Origin: an uncultured Clostridia bacterium | GTDB lineage: Bacteria; Bacillota; Clostridia; Christensenellales; UBA1242 | NCBI GenBank assembly: GCA_947627585.1 | Contig: CANQWP010000015.1 | Location: 1 to 12,708, forward strand | Reading direction: 5' to 3' | DNA: 12,708 bases | Shown here: in pieces, positions 1 to 7,253 of the stretch | Position numbering within the stretch: position 1 is the stretch's first letter | Layout: each line of letters begins with the position of its first letter | Position numbers and translations under genes: made by a program | Notes under the pieces: model-generated | The model's input: only the letters and a program-made list of their open reading frames with translations | Database searches by the model: none | What the model was told of the DNA's origin: nothing

Positions 1-405
1 AAAATTGCGCTCTACACAATTCCGGAGCAATCGTCCCAAATCACCGTTTTGCAATATATTTTTCTGCTCATAGGCGCGTCTTTGGGGCTTTTGGGAATGA
101 TTGGCGGCATGATTTATTTTCTCGCCTATGCCAACAGCATCGAAAACTTTGGCGCGCCATATCTTGCGCCATTTTCACCTTTCATTTTGAGCGACAACAA
201 AGATGCGCTGCTGAAAGTTCCGCTCAAACAAATGCGGACCAGGCCAAAAAGTTTCAAGAATGAGAACAAAGTTCGAATTTCACTTCAAAAAGATGAAAAT
301 TCTCAAACCCAACAAAGCGGCGAAAGCGAAGAAGAGAATCAAGCCGAAACCAAGGCTGGAGAGGGCGCTGAAAACAAAAAGATTCAAAGCGAGGTGAAAA
401 AATGA
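1..405 (+). CDS. Spore germination protein, GerA/GerKA family (A subunit), 3' part only
   Basis: C-terminal 134 codons of a gene that begins before the window; the frame is open from base 1, so the TTG at 49 is internal and not a start. GerA-type proteins are integral inner-membrane subunits of the nutrient germinant receptor that triggers germination of dormant spores. Seen here: a last membrane segment (about residues 20-45 of this fragment, rich in Gly/Leu/Ile), then the family-typical FGAPYLAPFSP stretch (residues 50-60), a D-x-KDALLKVP segment and RTRPKSF, followed by a hydrophilic Glu/Lys/Gln-rich tail of about 45 residues. The stop overlaps the gerB-type start (ATGA, 402-405), so the genes are translationally coupled. 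The family call is firm; the germinant specificity cannot be read from the sequence. Confidence 0.9.
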   Translation, partial: KIALYTIPEQSSQITVLQYIFLLIGASLGLLGMIGGMIYFLAYANSIENFGAPYLAPFSPFILSDNKDALLKVPLKQMRTRPKSFKNENKVRISLQKDENSQTQQSGESEEENQAETKAGEGAENKKIQSEVKK

Positions 406-1820
406 AGGTGCTTGACAGGACCATCAACGCTTGGCAAATGGGCATTTTAATTTTTGTGCTTATGCTGGCGAACAAAATTCTTGTTTTGCCGTCGCTTTTG
501 TTTGAGAAGGCAAACATAGAGTCGCTCTTTTTGTTGTTTTTCTTTTTTGCGCTCGAACTTGGCGTGCTTTTCTTGTTTCAAAAACTGAAAGAAAAGTTTC
601 CGGCTGAGAGATTTGATCAAATTTTGCAAAATCATTTTGGCAAAACGGTGCGCGTGATTTTTTATGTTGCATTCATGATTTTTTTTCTTTCAAAAGCCGT
701 GCTGCTTTATAATGTCACATACATCTTCTTTCGAAATTTGATATACAAAGACACGAGCAATGTCTTGATTCTGTTTTGTTTTTTGCCGGTCATTTGTCAT
801 CTCGCAATTTGTGGGCTTCGCGTTTTGGGACGAACAATGCAAATTTTCTTTCCAATTGTGCTGACAATTTTGATCTTTTGTTTGATTGTTGGCGTGTTTG
901 GCATAAACAGCCGCGTAATTTGGTTTCAAACGCCGTTTCTTGAAATCATCAAAACGGGCGCGGAGCACATCTCTCCGTTTGGTGACATGATTTTTCTGTT
1001 TCTCATCATGGACAGGGTGGAGATCAAAAAGGGGCAGTGGGCAATTCCATACACATTCTTTGCGCTCTCGTCAATCATTGTGATTGCCGTTGCGCTTGTG
1101 TTTATGCTTTCTTTCACTTACACATCTTTCATGCACCCATATGCCATTTTTGAAATTGTCAGTTTCATCAAAGAATTTGGCGGGCTGGGACGAATTGACA
1201 TCATCGCCATGGTCGCAATCATCATGCTGGCTTATTTTCATCTCGCAATATATCTTAAGGCGTTCATGTTTGCTTTTGAGGGTGTTTTTTCAAAAATTGA
1301 CAAAATTTTTTCAGTCATAACCTTCGTTTTTGCGTTTGTTATTGTTGTGAATTTCTTTATCATAAATCTAGAAACGGCGGTCGTTTTTGGCGAAAAAATT
1401 TTACCCTTCGCGCTGATTTTTCCATATTTCATTTTGCCAATTTTTGTTGCCATTTTGCTGTTTTGGAAGGAAAAAAAGACAAACGAAACAAAAGCCTTTC
1501 GAAACGACTTTCAATCAAAAAAAAATCAAAAAATGCGCAAAAATGCGGCAAATTTGCAACAAAAAGAAAATTTAATTTTGAAAGACAGCAAAAAATTTGC
1601 TCAAAAAATGCCTCAAATTCATGAAAAATTCGACTTTTCTTTTAAAAATCGAGCAAAAAACAAACAAAAGCAAGAAAAAGATGCTGAAAATTTGCAAAAA
1701 AAAGAGGAGAAATCTTTAAATTTTGAAAAATTTGAAAAACAAAAAATATTAAAAAAACCTCAAAAAACCGCCTTTTTTGCACAAAAAATCAATTTTAAGG
1801 CAAAGGAGGTGGAGCAATGA
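402..1820 (+). CDS. Spore germination protein, GerB/GerKB family (B subunit) with long basic tail
   Basis: 472 residues. GerB proteins are APC-superfamily-like integral membrane subunits of the germinant receptor and bind or sense the germinant. About ten hydrophobic segments fill residues 10-355, starting with INAWQMGILIFVLMLANKIL, as expected for the family. The usual GerB ends soon after the last helix at about 360-370 residues; here residues 356-472 form an extra, predicted cytosolic, Lys/Gln/Asn/Phe-rich tail encoded by very A-rich DNA. Inside it two similar blocks occur (about residues 380-405 and 427-450, both containing NLQxKE). The start ATG at 402 overlaps the upstream stop and has GAGGTG at 391-396; the end overlaps the next gene by ATGA at 1817-1820. 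The membrane core is confidently assigned; the tail has no function I recognise. Confidence 0.88.
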   Translation: MKVLDRTINAWQMGILIFVLMLANKILVLPSLLFEKANIESLFLLFFFFALELGVLFLFQKLKEKFPAERFDQILQNHFGKTVRVIFYVAFMIFFLSKAVLLYNVTYIFFRNLIYKDTSNVLILFCFLPVICHLAICGLRVLGRTMQIFFPIVLTILIFCLIVGVFGINSRVIWFQTPFLEIIKTGAEHISPFGDMIFLFLIMDRVEIKKGQWAIPYTFFALSSIIVIAVALVFMLSFTYTSFMHPYAIFEIVSFIKEFGGLGRIDIIAMVAIIMLAYFHLAIYLKAFMFAFEGVFSKIDKIFSVITFVFAFVIVVNFFIINLETAVVFGEKILPFALIFPYFILPIFVAILLFWKEKKTNETKAFRNDFQSKKNQKMRKNAANLQQKENLILKDSKKFAQKMPQIHEKFDFSFKNRAKNKQKQEKDAENLQKKEEKSLNFEKFEKQKILKKPQKTAFFAQKINFKAKEVEQ

Positions 1821-3115
1821 AATATTTTTCAAATCAATTTTTCAAAACCCCAATGTTTCTTGTTTTTGCAATCATGATTTTGTTCTATGGCTTTGCATCG
1901 CTTGGCAAGCCCGCCGAGATCAATCAATATGCTGTGGTCACGGCAATTGGAATTGACAAGGCTGAGGACGAGGCCCTTGCGCCGGACACAACCCAAAGCG
2001 ACAACCTCTCCATGCCGGACAACGAAAGTTTGAAAGACCTTTATGAAGTTTCGCTCCTCACGTTCATTCCCGTCGCTCAGCAATCTTTCACGGAAAAATA
2101 TAAGGTCGTGAATGGCATTGGAAAAAGCATCAGTGAGGCCATCGATTTGGCGGCGCTGAACATCGGGCGCGAAATTGGGCTTTCGCACTTGAAGATCATT
2201 GTCATAAATCACGAACTTGCGGAAAGCGGACTTTTCAAAATTTTGGACTATTTGAGCAGGAACATTCAAATTTCTTCCAGCACAAAAGTGGTCGCAACTG
2301 ACAAAACGGCAAAAGAATTTTTGGAAACGGCACAAAAACTTGACAATGAAAGTTCAATCAAGGTGGCTGAGCACATCATGTTCAATAGCGACTATATTTA
2401 TTCCACCGAAAGCAGTTTGGAGACGTTTTTCAAGGGCACTTTTGGGCCGACAAAAGTTGGGCTTATGGCGTGCCTTTCTGCAAAAGGAAAAGAAGAACAA
2501 ACTTCGCCAACGGCGGCAAGTGACAGCGGACAAGGCGGGGGCGGCGCAAGCGGCGAAAGTCAGGGCTCGACCGAGGAGGCAATCACTCAGTGCCATGTCT
2601 ATGTTTTCAAAAAAGAGGACCTTGTGACAAAACTTGGCGAGCGAGACATGAAACGGGTCAATTTTGTGCTGGGCGATTTTGGCAACGGCTCGATTGTCAT
2701 CGAGAATTTTTCTGACGAACATTTTGACGATGCAAATTTGACGTTTGAAATTTTTGGAAAGACGATAAACTACAAAATTTCATATCAAAACGGCATTCCG
2801 ATTGTGCATATTGACACAAGTTTGACACTTAGGCTGAGCGAAGTGGAGCAAAATCATGACATTTTGCAAGAGAATGTGGAACTTTTTGTCATTACGCCAG
2901 CGGCAGAAAAAGCAATTGAGAAGAAAGTGAAGACTTCCATGGCGGACGGCATAAATCTTATGCGCGAGCATCAAATTGACATGGCTGATTTTTACACCAT
3001 TTTGCACAACGACAACAAAAAAGCTTTCCACAATTTTTTGGACAGCCTGGAAGATCAAGAAAACTATTTAAGCCACATTGTTTTCAAAGTCTCTGTGCGA
3101 ATCTATGCAAAATAA
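1817..3115 (+). CDS. Spore germination protein, Ger(x)C family (C subunit), lipobox lacking
   Basis: 432 residues. GerC-type subunits are normally lipoproteins on the outer face of the spore inner membrane and complete the germinant receptor. Family marks: EINQYAVVTAIGIDKAED just after the N-terminal hydrophobic segment (about residues 12-30), the long mixed alpha/beta body, and a C-terminal domain ending in HIVFKVSVRIYAK. The usual LxGC lipobox before the EI-x-D/N-xAIVTAIGID motif is replaced by GFASLGKPAEI, so there is no cysteine to lipidate; the N-terminal helix may act as an uncleaved anchor. Residues about 222-258 form a low-complexity Gly/Ser/Thr/Gln linker. The start at 1817 has an excellent ribosome site (AAAGGAGGT, 1802-1810) inside the gerB tail. 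It is last in the operon; only a weak short hairpin (CGCA/TGCG near 3130-3141) and no clear T-run follows. Confidence 0.87.
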   Translation: MKYFSNQFFKTPMFLVFAIMILFYGFASLGKPAEINQYAVVTAIGIDKAEDEALAPDTTQSDNLSMPDNESLKDLYEVSLLTFIPVAQQSFTEKYKVVNGIGKSISEAIDLAALNIGREIGLSHLKIIVINHELAESGLFKILDYLSRNIQISSSTKVVATDKTAKEFLETAQKLDNESSIKVAEHIMFNSDYIYSTESSLETFFKGTFGPTKVGLMACLSAKGKEEQTSPTAASDSGQGGGGASGESQGSTEEAITQCHVYVFKKEDLVTKLGERDMKRVNFVLGDFGNGSIVIENFSDEHFDDANLTFEIFGKTINYKISYQNGIPIVHIDTSLTLRLSEVEQNHDILQENVELFVITPAAEKAIEKKVKTSMADGINLMREHQIDMADFYTILHNDNKKAFHNFLDSLEDQENYLSHIVFKVSVRIYAK

Positions 3116-3150
3116 AAAACGCAAAAAACGCGCAAAAATGCGGGAAATTT

Positions 3151-3402
3151 TTAAACATATTTTTCAAAGTTGAAATTTGATTTGTCAAACACGGGATCAT
3201 CTAAAAATTCTTGGATTGTCATATTGAAGCCATTTGCGAGCAGATAGATTGTCGTCAAAGTGACAGTTTTGTTTCTTCCATTCATGATGCAAGCCATTGA
3301 GCCATGCGCAATTCCCGAATTTTGTTCGAGATTGTATTGTTTTATCTGCTTTTCTTTCAACAGTTTTGAAATTCTTTTTGCAACAGCATCGTTTATTGTC
3401 AT
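3151..3402 (-). CDS. Small XRE-family helix-turn-helix transcriptional regulator
   Basis: 83 residues, essentially one Cro/C1-type HTH domain. Visible order: helix 1 with AKRISKLLKEKQIKQYNLEQ (about 8-27), recognition region SGIAHGSMACIMNGRNKTVTL (29-49), then TIYLLANGFNMTIQEFLDDPVF, the usual C-terminal helix pattern of clostridial XRE proteins. The start ATG (complement of 3400-3402) has AGAGGTGA on the minus strand at 3407-3414. It is convergent with the germination operon (35 bases between stops) and divergent from ftsH. An inverted repeat overlaps its -10 box, which suggests autorepression. Targets are unknown; it may control itself, the truncated neighbour or the germination genes. A relic of a similar gene lies head-to-head with it at 3478-3561. 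Confidence 0.8.
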   Translation of the reverse strand: MTINDAVAKRISKLLKEKQIKQYNLEQNSGIAHGSMACIMNGRNKTVTLTTIYLLANGFNMTIQEFLDDPVFDKSNFNFEKYV

Positions 3403-3412
3403 TTTTTCACCT

Positions 3413-3456
3413 CTATGTATTTTTGCCTACATAGCAATTTTAAAAACTATCTTCAA
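3413..3456 (-). promoter_or_regulatory. Promoter and operator candidate of the XRE regulator
   Basis: On the minus strand TTGAAG (3451-3456) is followed after 17 bases by TATGTA (3428-3433), a plausible SigA-type promoter for the small regulator. The -10 box lies inside a perfect 7-bp inverted repeat, CTATGTA (3413-3419) and TACATAG (3428-3434), spaced by 8 bases. The left half touches the ribosome binding site. This placement is typical of an autoregulatory operator; binding is inferred. Confidence 0.5.
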
Positions 3457-3477
3457 AAATGTTGTGTAGGTGTGCAT

Positions 3478-3561
3478 ACAATCACCAATGGCCTTAAAAT
3501 TTCGCTCGTAGAATTTTTTGACGATCCCGTTTTCGATTTGTCTAATTTCGACTTGGACTAG
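3478..3561 (+). pseudogene. 3' remnant of a second XRE regulator gene
   Basis: Translated on the + strand, the frame ending at the TAG of 3559-3561 reads ITNGLKISLVEFFDDPVF followed by DLSNFDLD. This matches the C-terminus of the intact XRE protein next door (NGFNMTIQEFLDDPVFDKSNF), with about 13 identities over 24 positions, and the common clostridial ending GLxISLxEFFDDPxF. The HTH-coding 5' part is missing; upstream lies the promoter of the intact regulator. The two copies are in opposite orientation and clearly diverged, so this is an old paralogue or transferred gene that lost its 5' end rather than a recent duplicate. The coordinates cover only the recognisable part. Confidence 0.65.
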
Positions 3562-3625
3562 GCGACAAAATTCTTCAAAAAGTGTTCTTCGCTCTGAAAA
3601 ATTTTCTTTTTTCTTTCTTGTTTTG

Positions 3626-3654
3626 TTGTTTTTATTTTTCTTTTGTGATACAAT
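3626..3654 (+). promoter_or_regulatory. ftsH promoter (SigA-type, extended -10)
   Basis: TTGTTT (3626-3631) and TACAAT (3649-3654) are 17 bases apart, and TG at 3646-3647 gives an extended -10. The distance to the ftsH start leaves an untranslated leader of roughly 45 bases containing AAGGAGA (about 3692-3698). No heat-shock operator such as CIRCE is visible. Confidence 0.55.
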
Positions 3655-3704
3655 ATCATATATTATGCGGGAATTTGGCTCGTAAAGTTTTTTAAGGAGA
3701 CACT

Positions 3705-6002
3705 ATGAACGAAAAAAAACAGGGCGGTTTCAAAATTGGATATGTTGTCATCTTGCTTGTTGTTGTGATTTTGTTTTCACTTCTTTTCATCGATTTTGGC
3801 GACAATGGCCAAGAACTGAAGTCATATCAGGTTGACCATTTGCTTTCTGGCACGCTTTTGGACGAAGACGGTGTGGCATACAAGCCGACATATGTCGTTT
3901 TCAGGGACGGAAAAGGATATGTTGCCGTTGAAAGAGAAAACGGCAAGGGCATTCAGCCAAATCAAATGCCAAGCTATTCTGATTTCTATTTTGACTACAC
4001 TTCTGCAGCCAGACTTGAACAGCTTGAAGCAATGTGTCAAGGTCGCATTGCTTGGGACGAAATGCCGGCGGGCGTGAATGTTTGGAACATCATCATGCCG
4101 ATTCTCTATGTTGGCTTTGCGATTTTTGTCATCTTTTTGTTCTATCGCATGATTGCCGGCGCAAACAGAGGGGCAATGAGCTTTGGAAAGACCAAAGTCA
4201 AATCATATCAAATGACCAAAGTCAAATTTTCTGACATCGCAGGCATGGATGAAGAAAAAGCTGAACTTCAAGAAATTGTTGAATTTTTGAAAAATCCAAA
4301 GAAGTTCACCGACCTTGGCGCGCGCATTCCAAAAGGCGTTTTGCTTGTTGGGCAACCGGGGACGGGAAAAACCCTGCTTGCAAGAGCGGTGGCTGGCGAA
4401 AGCAAAGTGCCGTTCATCTCAATCAGCGGCTCGGACTTTGTGGAAATGTTTGTGGGCGTGGGCGCATCTCGCGTGAGAGACCTTTTTGACCAAGCAAAGA
4501 AAACAAAACCTTGCATTGTGTTCATCGACGAAATTGATGCCGTTGGCAGACAACGTGGGGCGGGGCTTGGCGGCGGAAACGATGAGCGCGAGCAAACCCT
4601 CAACCAACTTCTTGTGGAAATGGACGGCTTTGAGCCGAATGAGGGAATCATTGTGCTTGCGGCAACAAACCGAAGCGATGTTTTGGACCCGGCGCTTATG
4701 AGGCCAGGCCGCTTTGACAGGCAAATCTATGTTCACGTGCCTGACGTTCGCGGAAGAGAGGGCATTTTGAGAATTCATGCTCGCAACAAGCCGATTGACG
4801 AAAGCGTGGACTTTGGCGTTTTGGCGCGCATCACAACGGGCTTCACCGGCGCAGACATTGAAAACATGCTCAACGAGGCCGCCATTTTGGCGGCGAGGGC
4901 AAATCGACCGAAAATCATCATGGAGGACATCACCGAAGGTATCAACAAAGTGATCATGGGCCCGCAAAAGAAGAGCCGCGTGATGACCGAAAAAGAAAGA
5001 AAATTGACCGCTTATCACGAAGCTGGGCACGCGCTTGTTGCAAAGAAACTGAAAAACTGTGACGACGTGCAAGAAGTTTCCATCATTCCGCGTGGACATG
5101 CGGGCGGATACACCATGCAGCGTCCGGAGACTGATGACCTTATGATGAGTTTCAACAAGGCAAACGACACCATCGCCATGAGCATGGGCGGACGCGTGGC
5201 CGAAGAAATCATCTTCAAAGACATCACAACGGGGGCGTCCAGCGACATTCAGCACGCCACAAAAATTGCGCACGCAATGGTGTATGATTGGGGCATGAGC
5301 AAAAAGATTGGCTTTATGTCACTTGGCACGTCGGATATGGTGTTCATTGGGCGCGACTATCAGACAAAAAACGACTTTTCTGAGAAACTTGCCGCAATGG
5401 CAGACGAAGAAATTCAAACCATTTTGGCGCAAAACTATAAACGCGCCAAAGATGTTTTGACCGAAAACATCGACCTTTTGCACGAGCTTGCAAAACTTCT
5501 TCTTGCACGCGAAACAATATATAAAGAAGAAGTTGACATGATTCTTGCCGGCAAAAAGACGGAAGAAATTGTGCGCATCATGGAAGAGCGCGAGAAAAAG
5601 CAAAAAGAGAAAGAGCAAAAACTTCGTGAACAGAAAGAGGCGCGTGACAAACTTGAAAGTTTCCGCAAAAAAATTGCCGACGGTGAAAACTTTGTGAAAA
5701 TGGGCATCATCACCGAAAGTGAACTTGCCGCGCTGAAAAAAGAATATGCCGAATTTGAGAAAGCGCTCAATGAAGAACTTGAAGGCAACGCAAAGAAAGA
5801 AGAAAAAGTTGAAAAAACAGAAACTGCTTCAAAGCCAAAGAAATCTTCTGGCAGCAGCGCAAAAAAAGAGGGCGACAAGCCAAAAGAAAAGGCCAAGAAG
5901 ACCTCGACCAGCGCGAAAAAAGAAGAGCCAAAAACGGCTTCTCGAACGCCAAAACCTGTGAAAGCAAAAAAAGATACAAAAAAGGATAACGAAGAAAACT
6001 GA
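3705..6002 (+). CDS. ftsH: ATP-dependent zinc metalloprotease FtsH
   Basis: 765 residues. FtsH is a hexameric membrane AAA+ protease that extracts and degrades membrane and regulatory proteins; in B. subtilis it is also needed for efficient sporulation. Domains: first membrane helix about 11-29; external domain 30-122; second helix about 124-146; AAA+ domain with Walker A GQPGTGKT (216-223), Walker B IVFIDE (D275, E276), and the second region of homology ATNRSDVLDPALMRPGRFDR; peptidase domain with HEAGH (438-442) and the probable third zinc ligand D514 in TTGASSDIQHA. All catalytic residues are present; Walker A has Gln where most FtsH have Pro. Residues about 625-690 look coiled-coil, and the last ~70 are a Lys-rich disordered tail (about 24 basic against 13 acidic residues). 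The start has AAGGAGA 6 bases upstream. The stop overlaps the next gene (TGATG), so they form one operon. Confidence 0.97.
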   Translation: MNEKKQGGFKIGYVVILLVVVILFSLLFIDFGDNGQELKSYQVDHLLSGTLLDEDGVAYKPTYVVFRDGKGYVAVERENGKGIQPNQMPSYSDFYFDYTSAARLEQLEAMCQGRIAWDEMPAGVNVWNIIMPILYVGFAIFVIFLFYRMIAGANRGAMSFGKTKVKSYQMTKVKFSDIAGMDEEKAELQEIVEFLKNPKKFTDLGARIPKGVLLVGQPGTGKTLLARAVAGESKVPFISISGSDFVEMFVGVGASRVRDLFDQAKKTKPCIVFIDEIDAVGRQRGAGLGGGNDEREQTLNQLLVEMDGFEPNEGIIVLAATNRSDVLDPALMRPGRFDRQIYVHVPDVRGREGILRIHARNKPIDESVDFGVLARITTGFTGADIENMLNEAAILAARANRPKIIMEDITEGINKVIMGPQKKSRVMTEKERKLTAYHEAGHALVAKKLKNCDDVQEVSIIPRGHAGGYTMQRPETDDLMMSFNKANDTIAMSMGGRVAEEIIFKDITTGASSDIQHATKIAHAMVYDWGMSKKIGFMSLGTSDMVFIGRDYQTKNDFSEKLAAMADEEIQTILAQNYKRAKDVLTENIDLLHELAKLLLARETIYKEEVDMILAGKKTEEIVRIMEEREKKQKEKEQKLREQKEARDKLESFRKKIADGENFVKMGIITESELAALKKEYAEFEKALNEELEGNAKKEEKVEKTETASKPKKSSGSSAKKEGDKPKEKAKKTSTSAKKEEPKTASRTPKPVKAKKDTKKDNEEN

Positions 6003-6961
6003 TGGAAGAAGAAAAGGAACAACAAGAGCAAGCCGACATTGTTGAAAGCACTGACACCCTTCAAGAGCAGGAGGCTAAGCCAGAACAAAGCGAGAAACCT
6101 GCGGAAGTGGTTGAGGAAAAACAAGAGGGCGAGCAAGAGGCTGATGAGCAGCCAAAAGCGAAAGAAAACTCGCCAAAGCGCAAAGAAAAAGGTCAAAAGA
6201 AAGAGAAAACAAAGGCTCGCAAGCAAAAAGTGGCTGAAGAAAAACCTCAAGAGAATTTGACCGAAGAGGAACTTTATGCGCACATTGAGACCGAAAGACT
6301 TTTGAAACGCAAAAAAACAAAAAGAATGGCAACTTTGGCGGGGCTTTGTGTTGCAATGGCGTTGGCTTTGTGCGTGATTGTTTTGGCGGCAGTGCCAATC
6401 AGCCTTAAACCAAGGTGCTTGAAAGATGGGGAGATCATGAACGTTACGCTTTATGGCGCAGTTTCAACTTCGACTTTGGAAAGCACAGAAGAGGAAGATG
6501 AAAAGCAATTTAAAGCTTTCAGCAAAGTGTTCAATCAGTCGTTTGAACAATCTGTTTTGTCTGCAATTTTCAGTTCAAGTTTGAATTACTATGAAATTGA
6601 CGAAAAGACCTATCACGATTTGACCGTCACCAACCAAATTTACTCCACTTTGAAAGGAGAACAATATGCTGGTCAGGGGAACTATTTGGCCAGACTTCGT
6701 TTCAAAGAAAAACAGGTGATCACAAAACAAAATGGCGGAAAATATGAGTCTAGATGGAGTGGCGCAGAATGGAAAGACAAGGAATTGAGATTTTTTGATG
6801 CTTATGTTGTTGTCAGCAAAGACTCGGGGTTGAAAGACACAAAAATTTTCTTGGACGCCACATACGCTGAAACGTCCGGGCCAGTTCGCCACATTGTTTG
6901 CGTGACCGTCAAGGCCGACACAAGCAAAATCTATGACGCTTGGAGTGATCTTGTTGATTAA
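6002..6961 (+). CDS. Unrecognised single-pass membrane protein co-transcribed with ftsH
   Basis: 319 residues; no family recognised. Residues 1-50 are strongly acidic (about 20 Glu/Asp against 4 Lys) and Gln-rich, residues 51-80 are Lys-rich, and ENLTEEELYAHIETERLLKR probably forms a helix before a single membrane segment (about 110-135, beginning MATLAGLCVAMALALCVIVL). The positive flank LLKRKKTKR puts the N-terminus in the cytoplasm, so residues 137-319 lie outside; this part has mixed alpha/beta character and no repeats. The start overlaps the ftsH stop (TGATG) with only a distant AAAGGA (5981-5986), implying translational coupling to ftsH. A terminator follows at once. Its acidic cytoplasmic tail opposite the basic FtsH tail suggests a partner, adaptor or substrate of FtsH, but this is inference. 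Confidence 0.8.
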   Translation: MEEEKEQQEQADIVESTDTLQEQEAKPEQSEKPAEVVEEKQEGEQEADEQPKAKENSPKRKEKGQKKEKTKARKQKVAEEKPQENLTEEELYAHIETERLLKRKKTKRMATLAGLCVAMALALCVIVLAAVPISLKPRCLKDGEIMNVTLYGAVSTSTLESTEEEDEKQFKAFSKVFNQSFEQSVLSAIFSSSLNYYEIDEKTYHDLTVTNQIYSTLKGEQYAGQGNYLARLRFKEKQVITKQNGGKYESRWSGAEWKDKELRFFDAYVVVSKDSGLKDTKIFLDATYAETSGPVRHIVCVTVKADTSKIYDAWSDLVD

Positions 6962-6970
6962 ACTTTTTGA

Positions 6971-6995
6971 AGATGGCAAAAACGCCATCTTTTTC
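6971..6995 (+). terminator. Rho-independent terminator of the ftsH operon
   Basis: AGATGGC (6971-6977) and GCCATCT (6984-6990) form a perfect 7-bp stem with a 6-base A-rich loop, followed by a run of T. It starts about 10 bases after the stop codon. Confidence 0.85.
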
Positions 6996-7057
6996 TATGC
7001 CAAACAGACAAAGACCAACAAAAAGCGAAAAATTTTTGAAAAAATGCTGAAAAACTG

Positions 7058-7087
7058 TTGACATGAGCTTTTTTTGTGTGATATAAT
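7058..7087 (+). promoter_or_regulatory. Strong SigA promoter of rplJL
   Basis: Consensus TTGACA (7058-7063) and consensus TATAAT (7082-7087) with an 18-base spacer; TG at 7079-7080 adds an extended -10. Transcription should begin near 7094, just upstream of the L10 leader. Confidence 0.85.
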
Positions 7088-7093
7088 GGCACA

Positions 7094-7216
7094 GTCAAAA
7101 ATCTTCCAAAGACCGCAAGTGCGAAAGCGTAAACACTGGATGTGTGCTTGCCGAGGAAAAGTTTGAGAGTTTTGTTTTTTCAATCTCTGTGGCTTTTCCG
7201 GTTGCAGAGATTTTTT
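7094..7216 (+). ncRNA. Ribosomal protein L10 leader with attenuator
   Basis: Structured 5' leader of rplJL. The stretch CCAAAGACCGCAAGTGCGAA (from 7106) followed by AGCGTAAACAC matches my memory of the Bacillota L10 leader core bound by the L10(L12)4 complex; a small hairpin ACAC/GTGT (7133-7136 with 7142-7145) lies inside. A terminator stem pairs 7182-7189 (AATCTCTG) with 7205-7212 (CAGAGATT) and ends in six T. A competing antiterminator pairs GGAAAAG (7155-7161) with CTTTTCC (7193-7199), extended by CC/GG (7151-7152 with 7200-7201), which would occupy the terminator loop. This fits the attenuation known for B. subtilis rplJL: excess L10-L12 binds the leader, frees the terminator and stops transcription. 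Confidence 0.8.
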
Positions 7217-7253
7217 GATGAACGCAATCTTATTATAAAAGGAGGCAAAAAAG

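Larger units (their letters stand above)
3403..3704. other. Intergenic region between XRE gene and ftsH
   Basis: About 300 bases without an intact gene. It holds, in order, the minus-strand promoter and inverted repeat of the XRE gene (3413-3456), the XRE gene relic (3478-3561), a T-rich stretch (3597-3645), and the ftsH promoter and ribosome site (3626-3698). I see no RNA gene or riboswitch in it. Confidence 0.6.

Noticed and set aside
4419..5273. 284-codon open frame on the - strand inside ftsH
   Set aside because: It lies antisense to the conserved AAA+ and peptidase domains, has no ribosome site or family motif, and is a by-product of ftsH codon use.
5435..6283. 282-codon open frame on the - strand across the ftsH/partner junction
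   Set aside because: Its Phe/Leu/Ser-rich translation is the antisense image of the Lys/Glu-rich tails. It has no start signal.
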